DNA of 64,000 bases, from positions 62,001 to 126,000 of the forward strand of contig NZ_CAJSLV010000125.1 of the NCBI RefSeq assembly GCF_907177275.1, in the 5' to 3' direction. The notes below the pieces were generated by a model, which had not been told where the DNA came from, searched no databases, and saw nothing but the letters and a program-made list of their open reading frames with translations. Positions 58,618 to 64,000 of this stretch are shown here, piece by piece; positions within the stretch are counted from its first letter, which is position 1; the number at the start of each line of letters is the position of its first letter. Both the position numbers and the translations under genes were made by a program. Origin of the DNA: Actinacidiphila cocklensis (GTDB taxonomy: Bacteria; Actinomycetota; Actinomycetes; Streptomycetales; Streptomycetaceae).

Positions 58618-58973
58618 CCCCGCCGCGCAGGCGGGAGCAGGGGCTCGTGCGGGCGTACGTCGTCACCGACGGCCGCGCCCACCCGACGCGCAACACCCTG
58701 GACATCGTCTCGCTGGTGAACGCCGTGACCGGCCGTCCGATGGCCGGGCTGACACCCGAGCGGCGCGCGGTGATGGAGCTGTGCCGGGGCGGAGCCCTGT
58801 CCGTCGCCGAGGTCGCGGGCTATCTCGCGCTGCCGCTCAGCGTCACCAAGGTGCTGATCAGCGACCTCATCGACAGCGGCCACATCATCGCGCGGGCCGC
58901 CATCCCCAAGGCGCAACTCCCCGACGTCCAGCTCCTGCAGGAGGTGCTCAATGGGCTCCGCGCCCGCCTCTGA
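58614..58973 (+). CDS. cvnC: Conservon CvnC: DUF742 protein
   Basis: A 119-residue DUF742 protein: GLVRAYVVTDGRAHPTRNTLDIVSLV, ERRAVMELCRGGALSVAEVAGYLALPLSVTKVLISDLIDSGHI has a winged-helix look, and LLQEVLNGLRARL ends the protein. Its 3' end overlaps cvnD by 23 bp. Confidence 0.94.
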   Translation: MTPPRRREQGLVRAYVVTDGRAHPTRNTLDIVSLVNAVTGRPMAGLTPERRAVMELCRGGALSVAEVAGYLALPLSVTKVLISDLIDSGHIIARAAIPKAQLPDVQLLQEVLNGLRARL

Positions 58974-59586
58974 CCGCGCCCTCGTCCTCCCGGACGGCGA
59001 CACACCCTCCTACGTGGCCGACTCGGTCAGGACCGCCGCCAAGATCCTCATCGTGGGGCACTTCGCGGTCGGCAAGACCACCTTCGTCGGGACCCTGTCC
59101 GAGATCAGGCCGCTGCGGACCGAGGAGCCGCTGTCCCAGGCCGGCGCGCACGTCGACGACCTGGCCGGCGTACCCGACAAGACCGCCACCACGGTGGCCA
59201 TGGACTTCGGGCGGCTCACCCTCAGCGAGAGCCTGGTGCTCTACCTCTTCGGAGCGCCGGGCCAGAAGCGCTTCACGCGGCTGTGGACCGACATGCTCCA
59301 GGGCGCGCTCGGCGCCCTGGTGCTGGCCGACACCCGGCGGCTCGACCAGTCCTTCGACGTGATGGGGCTGCTGGAGGAGCACGGCATGCCGTACGCCGTC
59401 GCCGTCAACCAGTTCGACGGCTCGCCGGACTTCCCCGAGGACGAGATACGCGAGGCGCTGGACCTGCTGCCGGAAACCCCGCTGGTCAGCTGTGACGCCC
59501 GCGACGCCACCTCCTCCACCAAGGCGCTGATCGCCCTGGTGGAACACCTGCAGACCCGCCCCGTCCCCGCCGACCAGGAGTCCTGA
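58951..59586 (+). CDS. cvnD: Conservon CvnD: small Ras-like GTPase
   Basis: A 211-residue GTPase: G1 is GHFAVGKTT, G3 region LFGAPGQKRF, and NQFD fits G4. It is of the MglA-like conservon class with Gly replacing catalytic residues around APGQ. It switches between GDP and GTP states on signals from CvnA-C. The first P450 starts five bp downstream, so the P450s belong to the operon. Confidence 0.95.
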   Translation: MGSAPASDRALVLPDGDTPSYVADSVRTAAKILIVGHFAVGKTTFVGTLSEIRPLRTEEPLSQAGAHVDDLAGVPDKTATTVAMDFGRLTLSESLVLYLFGAPGQKRFTRLWTDMLQGALGALVLADTRRLDQSFDVMGLLEEHGMPYAVAVNQFDGSPDFPEDEIREALDLLPETPLVSCDARDATSSTKALIALVEHLQTRPVPADQES

Positions 59587-59591
59587 ACCGG

Positions 59592-61064
59592 ATGACGTCC
59601 CCCAGCGCGCCAGAGCCCGCCCCCGTACCGCAGCCGGCACCGGCCGCCGTCCCGCCGCCGGGCTGCCCGGCCCACGCCGGCGGCGCCCTGCGCCTCTACG
59701 GGCCCGAGCACGCCGCCGACCCCAAGGCGACCTTCGCGGCGCTGCGCGCCCAGGGCAGCGTCGCGCCCGTGGAGATCGCGCCCGGCGTCGACGCCAACCT
59801 CGTGCTCGGCTACCAGAGCGCCCTCGAAGTGCTGCGCAGCCCCGAGCGCTTCTCCAAGGACCCGCGCAACTGGCGGGCGCTGGCGGACGGTTCCGTGCCG
59901 GCCGACAGCCCGGTGGTGCCGATGATGATGTACCGGCCCAACGCCCTGTGGACCGACGGCGAGGCGCACGCCCGCTACCGCGGGGTGATCACCGACAGCC
60001 TCGGCCAGGTCGACCCCAACGCGCTGCGCGGCTACGTCGAGGAGAGCGCCGACATCCTCATCGACCGGATCGGCGCCCGCGGCACCGCCGACCTGCTCGG
60101 CGAGTACGGCGCGCTGCTGCCGCTGCTGGTCTTCAACCGGATGTTCGGCTGCCCCGCCGACATCGGCGACAAGCTGGTCGTCGGCATGTCCGGCATCTTC
60201 GACGCCGACGCGGACTCCGAGAAGGCCAACCAGATCCTCACCGAGGGCCTGGCGGAACTCGTCGCCCTCAAGCGACGCGAGCCCGGCGCGGACGTCACGT
60301 CCTGGATGATGGCGCACCCGGCGCAGCTCGGCGACGAGGAGATGCTGCACCAGCTCGCCCTGCTGATGGGCGCGGGCACCGAGCCCGAGCAGAACCTGAT
60401 CTGCAACGCGCTGCTCCTGCTGCTGTCCGACGACCGCTTCGCCGGCGACCTGGCGGGCGGCAGCCTGCCGGTCGACGAGGCGCTCGACGAGGTGCTGTGG
60501 GCCGACCCGCCGCTGGCCAACTACGCGGTGCACTACGCCCTGCAGGACACCGAGGTCGACGGGGTCGAACTGGTCTCCGGCCGGCCGATCCTGGTCAGCT
60601 TCACCGCCGCCAACACCGACCCGGCGCTCAGCGGCGAGCGGCGCGGCGGCAACCGCGCGCACCTGTCGTGGAGCGCGGGACCGCACACCTGCCCCGCCAA
60701 GAGCCCGGCCCGGCTGATCGCGGCGGTCGCGGTGGAGAAGCTGCTGGACCGCATCCCCGACATCGAACTCGACTGCGAGGTCGGCCAGCTGGAGTGGCGC
60801 CAGGGTCCCTTCCACCGGGCGCTGGTCGCCCTGCCCGTCGTATACCCGCCGATCACCGTCACCGCGCCGGCCGCCGCGGACGAGACCCCTGGAGCCATCG
60901 CATGGAAAACCGAGACCGCCCCGCCGTCCCCGGGTCCGACGACGCCGGCCCCCTCGTCATCGACCCCGCAGGGCGGGATATCCACGGTGAGGGAGCCCGT
61001 ATCCGTGAACGCGGCCCCGCGGCGCTGGTGGAACTTCCTGGCGGGGTCAAGGCGTGGGCGGTAA
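59592..61064 (+). CDS. Conservon cytochrome P450 lacking ExxR (CYP157-like)
   Basis: A 490-residue P450-like protein. The heme-thiolate loop is WSAGPHTCPAKSPA with Cys367. The K helix reads Glu300-Val-Leu-Trp303, so the arginine of the otherwise near-invariant ExxR is missing; the I helix has AGTEPEQ rather than AG-x-E/D-T. The CYP157 family, found in conservons, is known for the absence of ExxR. Oxygen activation may thus be impaired or the protein may serve another role. The last 54 codons lie inside the next gene in another frame and encode a Pro/Thr/Ser and Arg-rich tail. Confidence 0.9.
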   Translation: MTSPSAPEPAPVPQPAPAAVPPPGCPAHAGGALRLYGPEHAADPKATFAALRAQGSVAPVEIAPGVDANLVLGYQSALEVLRSPERFSKDPRNWRALADGSVPADSPVVPMMMYRPNALWTDGEAHARYRGVITDSLGQVDPNALRGYVEESADILIDRIGARGTADLLGEYGALLPLLVFNRMFGCPADIGDKLVVGMSGIFDADADSEKANQILTEGLAELVALKRREPGADVTSWMMAHPAQLGDEEMLHQLALLMGAGTEPEQNLICNALLLLLSDDRFAGDLAGGSLPVDEALDEVLWADPPLANYAVHYALQDTEVDGVELVSGRPILVSFTAANTDPALSGERRGGNRAHLSWSAGPHTCPAKSPARLIAAVAVEKLLDRIPDIELDCEVGQLEWRQGPFHRALVALPVVYPPITVTAPAAADETPGAIAWKTETAPPSPGPTTPAPSSSTPQGGISTVREPVSVNAAPRRWWNFLAGSRRGR

Positions 61065-62158
61065 GCGACCAGGCGCTGCTGAAGGAGCTGCTGACCGACC
61101 CGCGGGTCTCCAAGGACCCGCGGCAGCACTGGGCGGCCTGGGCCAACGGCGAGATCACCCCTGACTGGCCGCTGTTCACCTGGGTCGCGGTCACCAACAT
61201 GTTCACCGCGTACGGGGGCGACCACCGGCGGCTGCGCAAGCTGGTGTCGATGGCCTTCACCGCCCGCCGCACCGAGGCGATGCGCCCCTGGATCACGCAG
61301 CTGACCGCCGACCTGCTCGACGGCCTCGCCAAGACGCCGGCCGGCGAGCCGGTCGACCTGCGGGAGGCGTACTGCTACCCGATCCCGATCCAGGTCATCA
61401 GCCAGCTCTTCGGCGTCGAGGACGAGGCGATGAGCACGGAGCTGCGGCGGCTGGTCGACAACATCTTCAACACCGCCATCAGCGCGGAGGACGCCGTCGC
61501 GACCTTCGCCGGCATCCACCAGGTGCTCACCGACCTGGTCGCGCTCAAGCGGGAGACGCCGGGCGACGACCTGACCAGCGTGCTCATCTCCGCCCGCGAG
61601 GAGGACGGCTCCCGGCTGACCGAGGGCGAGCTCGTGGACACCCTGATCCTGATGATCAGCGCGGGCCACGAGACCACCGTCAACCTGCTCGACAACGCTG
61701 TCCACGCCCTGCTCACCCACCCCGGCCAGCTCGCCCTGGTGCGGGAGGGCAAGGCCAACTGGAGCGACGTCATCGACGAGACGCTGCGGGTGGAGGCGCC
61801 GGTCGCCAGCCTGCCGCTGCGGTACGCGGTGGACGACATCACCTCCGGCGACGTCCACATCGCCAAGGGCGAGGCGATCCTCGCGGCCTACGCCGCCGCC
61901 GGCCGCCACCCGGACTACCACGGGCCGACCGCCGACCAGTTCGACGTGCTGCGGATCAACAAGGAGCACATGGCCTTCGGTTACGGAGTCCACCGCTGCC
62001 TGGGCGCACCGCTGGCCCAGCTGGAGGCGGAGATCGCGCTGCCCGCGCTCTTCGAGCGCTTCCCCGGCCTGGCGCTCGCGGTGCCGCAGGAGGAGCTGGA
62101 GCCGGTCGGGTCCTTCATCTCGCACGGCCACCTGCGGCTGCCGGTGGTACTGGGCTGA
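60902..62158 (+). CDS. Conservon cytochrome P450 with complete motifs (CYP154-like)
   Basis: A 418-residue P450. The I helix is SAGHETTVN, the ExxR is Glu293-Thr-Leu-Arg296, and the heme loop FGYGVHRCLGAPLA has Cys366. The CYP157-CYP154 pair is a known conservon arrangement, and CYP154 enzymes hydroxylate or dehydrate polyketides and steroids. The ATG at 60902 lies 163 bp inside the preceding gene in a different frame. Family relatives start with a similar short N-terminus before GPAALVELPGG, so this start is credible. Confidence 0.92.
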   Translation: MENRDRPAVPGSDDAGPLVIDPAGRDIHGEGARIRERGPAALVELPGGVKAWAVSDQALLKELLTDPRVSKDPRQHWAAWANGEITPDWPLFTWVAVTNMFTAYGGDHRRLRKLVSMAFTARRTEAMRPWITQLTADLLDGLAKTPAGEPVDLREAYCYPIPIQVISQLFGVEDEAMSTELRRLVDNIFNTAISAEDAVATFAGIHQVLTDLVALKRETPGDDLTSVLISAREEDGSRLTEGELVDTLILMISAGHETTVNLLDNAVHALLTHPGQLALVREGKANWSDVIDETLRVEAPVASLPLRYAVDDITSGDVHIAKGEAILAAYAAAGRHPDYHGPTADQFDVLRINKEHMAFGYGVHRCLGAPLAQLEAEIALPALFERFPGLALAVPQEELEPVGSFISHGHLRLPVVLG

Positions 62159-62175
62159 GCCCCCCCGCACGTACG

Positions 62176-62210
62176 TGCCCCCGTCCGCGGTCCTGCCGCG
62201 GGCGGGGGCA
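62176..62210. terminator. Terminator between conservon and penicillin-binding protein gene
   Basis: TGCCCCCG (62176-62183) pairs with CGGGGGCA (62203-62210), a T-G wobble follows, and CCGCGG pairs with CCGCGG around TCCTG. It lies between convergent genes. Confidence 0.8.
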
Positions 62211-62232
62211 CCTTGCGTGGTACGGCGGGCGG

Positions 62233-63927
62233 CTACGGGGCGGCGCGCAGGACGTCCCCGACGATCGGTCCCGCGGACTTGTTGCCGTGGTCGCCCTGCA
62301 TGACCATCGCGGCCGCCGCGACATCGTCGCTGTAGGCGGTGAACCAGCCGGTCGGCACGCCGTCGCTGCTCTCCTCCGCCGAGCCGGTCTTGGCGCCGCA
62401 GGGGCAGTTCACACCGTTCAGGAGGCCGGCGGCGGTGCCGCTGTCGGCGGTCTGCCTCATCATCGACATCAGGTTCTGCCGGACCTGCGGCGGCAGCGGT
62501 GTGGCGTTCCAGGTCTGCCGGTTCTCGATGAGCTTCGTGTCGTCGAGGATCGACGGCTGGTGGAAGCGCCCGCCGCGGACGGTCGCGGCGACCGACGCCA
62601 TGTTCAGGGTGTTCATCAGGACCCGGCCCTGGCCGATCATCTCCGAGGTCAACTCGTCGCCGGTGCCGCCGGGGATGCTGCCGTCGGTGGTACCGGTGCC
62701 GGTGTACCAGGGGCGGCTGTCGCCGACCAGCCCGAAGTACTTCTCGCCGACCTTCGTCAGCGAGTCCGGGGCCAGGTACTTCGAGAGCCGGATGAAGCCG
62801 GTGTTGCAGGACCGGGAGAAGTCCCAGGCCAGTGTGGCGTTCTGCTTGTCCGGCGTGACGTTGTGGTACGGCTTGCCGCCCAGGGCCGCGTATCCGTCGA
62901 CGCACTGCGACACCGAGCCCGGCGTCAGGCGCGGGGTGTCCTTCGTGACGGGGGCCGTCATCAGTGCCGTCGCGGTCACGATCTTGAAGGTGGAGCCGGG
63001 CGGCTGGAGCGACAGGGCGTAGTTCGTACCGCCGGGCGGGTTGGCCGCCATGGCCAGGACCGTGCCGTCGTGGGTGTCCAGCGCGGTCACGCCGGACTGC
63101 GCGTGCTTCTGCACCGCCTTCTCGGCCGCGGCCTGGATTCCGGCGTCCAGGGTGGTCTTGAGCTTGGCGTTCTTGCCCGGCTTGACCACGTACAGCGTCT
63201 TGAGCAGCTCGCCGCCCGCGTTGGTCACGTACGTCTCGATGCCCGGGGTGCCGCCGAGGTCCGCGTCCGCGTACCGCTTGCGCAGGTCGGTGAACACGTC
63301 GGTCAGGCCCGGATACTGCGCTGCCGTCATCGTCTTGCCGTGCCGGTCGACCAGGTCCAGGTCCGGCGAGGTCGCGAGTCCCGTGACCAGGGACAACCCG
63401 TCCTTGAGGTCGGGCTCCAGGACGGCGGGCGCCCATTTGACGGCCGGGTCGCCGACGGTGTTGCGGCCGACGGTCAAGGTCGAGACGTACGACCAGATCT
63501 TCGGGGCGATGCCCTGGTAGGAGATGGTCGCCTTGACCGTGAAGGACACGATGGCGCCGGTCGGACCCGCGGTGGCGGTCGAGCCGGTCGCGCCGTCCGA
63601 CGGGTCCAGCGTGGCCGCGACCTTGCTGACGCTCGTCTTCTGGCGGTAGTCGGCCAGCGCCGCCTTCGCCGTCTCGACGGAGTCGGTCAGCGCGGCGGCC
63701 TTCGTGTCGTCGCCCGCCGACCAGGCGGCCAGGAAGTCGGTCGCGGTGTTGTTGACGTCCTTCGCGGTGAGCGGTTCGTCCCTGTCGGCCGTGGCGGCCG
63801 GCTTGGTGCCGGTGCTCTTGCCGTCGAGCCCTGAGTAGATGTTGTAGGCGCCGTAACCTGCGACGCCGACCATGCCGATGAAGACCGCACCGATGATGCC
63901 GGCCTTGACCCCCCGTGCCACAGGCAC
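62233..63927 (-). CDS. Penicillin-binding protein, transpeptidase with MecA_N domain
   Basis: A 564-residue class B PBP. The N-terminus has one membrane anchor (AGIIGAVFIGMVGVAGYGAY); residues 55-170 form a NTF2-like MecA_N domain. The transpeptidase motifs are PGSTFKI (SxxK), SRSCNTG (SxN) and AKTGSAE (KTG). It cross-links peptidoglycan. The GTG at 63927 is preferred since AAGGGGG lies seven nt upstream; a GTG at 63948 is possible. Two tandem palindromes precede it. Confidence 0.93.
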   Translation of the reverse strand: MPVARGVKAGIIGAVFIGMVGVAGYGAYNIYSGLDGKSTGTKPAATADRDEPLTAKDVNNTATDFLAAWSAGDDTKAAALTDSVETAKAALADYRQKTSVSKVAATLDPSDGATGSTATAGPTGAIVSFTVKATISYQGIAPKIWSYVSTLTVGRNTVGDPAVKWAPAVLEPDLKDGLSLVTGLATSPDLDLVDRHGKTMTAAQYPGLTDVFTDLRKRYADADLGGTPGIETYVTNAGGELLKTLYVVKPGKNAKLKTTLDAGIQAAAEKAVQKHAQSGVTALDTHDGTVLAMAANPPGGTNYALSLQPPGSTFKIVTATALMTAPVTKDTPRLTPGSVSQCVDGYAALGGKPYHNVTPDKQNATLAWDFSRSCNTGFIRLSKYLAPDSLTKVGEKYFGLVGDSRPWYTGTGTTDGSIPGGTGDELTSEMIGQGRVLMNTLNMASVAATVRGGRFHQPSILDDTKLIENRQTWNATPLPPQVRQNLMSMMRQTADSGTAAGLLNGVNCPCGAKTGSAEESSDGVPTGWFTAYSDDVAAAAMVMQGDHGNKSAGPIVGDVLRAAP

Positions 63928-63952
63928 CGAGAACCCCCTTCTTCCCACCCCC

Positions 63953-63978
63953 TGAACGCGTTCAAATGAGCGCGCTCA
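63953..63978. promoter_or_regulatory. Two tandem 12-bp palindromes upstream of PBP gene
   Basis: TGAACGCGTTCA (63953-63964) and TGAGCGCGCTCA (63967-63978) are both perfect palindromes with a shared TGARCGCGYTCA pattern, two bp apart. They resemble LacI- or GntR-type operators and lie 26 bp before the start. Confidence 0.65.
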
Positions 63979-64000
63979 CAAGAGCACTGTACCCGCTCTC

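Noticed and set aside
59592..62158. Single P450 fusion broken by a frameshift
   Set aside because: Each part has its own complete heme loop and helices, so these are two genes.

Overview
The window is chromosomal DNA of a Streptomyces-like actinomycete. Evidence: roughly 70 percent GC with strong third-position bias, frequent GTG starts and ATGA/GTGA stop-start overlaps, an HrdD-type sigma factor, a SepX divisome protein, a CebR-type cellulose operator in front of a family 6 cellulase, and a conservon (cvnABCD) followed by two cytochromes P450. There are about 59 protein genes and one tRNA-Ala(CGC). I saw no rRNA, CRISPR array, insertion sequence or prophage.

Layout. 0-6 kb is a stress and efflux region: the 3' end of a DHA2 exporter, a stand-alone ABC ATPase, a MarR regulator, a TetR regulator with a second DHA2 exporter, and an operon of a LigB/DODA-type dioxygenase plus a His-rich lipoprotein. 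A shared TTGAA-NN-TTCAA palindrome links the MarR gene to the dioxygenase operon. 6-20 kb is mostly housekeeping: hrdD with a SigR-type promoter, VIT-family transporter, Cds1-like PLP enzyme, MscL, SAF protein, MTA phosphorylase, FmdB with a CIRCE element, cation/H+ antiporter and a penicillin-acylase-family enzyme. 20-26 kb is the run fthfs-cycloligase / galU-moeA-moaC-mogA-rimJ-like-sepX, in which the MoeA paralogue may be the gephyrin-like division partner of SepX, followed by tRNA-Ala.

26-43 kb holds an AEC transporter, ribA, a TetR/MMPL exporter pair with a 19-bp perfect operator palindrome, a YfhO membrane protein, an Ada/AlkA fusion overlapping an O6-alkylguanine transferase, a DUF2630/acetyltransferase pair, and a MerR regulator divergent from a three-gene operon (Baeyer-Villiger monooxygenase, alpha/beta hydrolase, SDR) that has the logic of an alcohol-to-ketone-to-ester-to-acid pathway. 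43-56 kb holds tricorn protease, an FAD dehydrogenase, the CBM2-GH6 cellulase with promoter and CebR box, a serine hydrolase plus SDR, an NADH-dehydrogenase-like oxidoreductase with a double MarR operator, its probable MarR repressor, and a small secreted protein.

56-64 kb is the conservon: sensor-kinase-like CvnA, roadblock CvnB, DUF742 CvnC, GTPase CvnD, then two P450s. The first P450 lacks the ExxR arginine (Trp303 instead) and overlaps the second by 163 bp in a different frame. A convergent class B penicillin-binding protein closes the window, preceded by two tandem 12-bp palindromes. No gene is wholly alien to the genus. The most interesting signals are regulatory sites and the atypical P450 pair.
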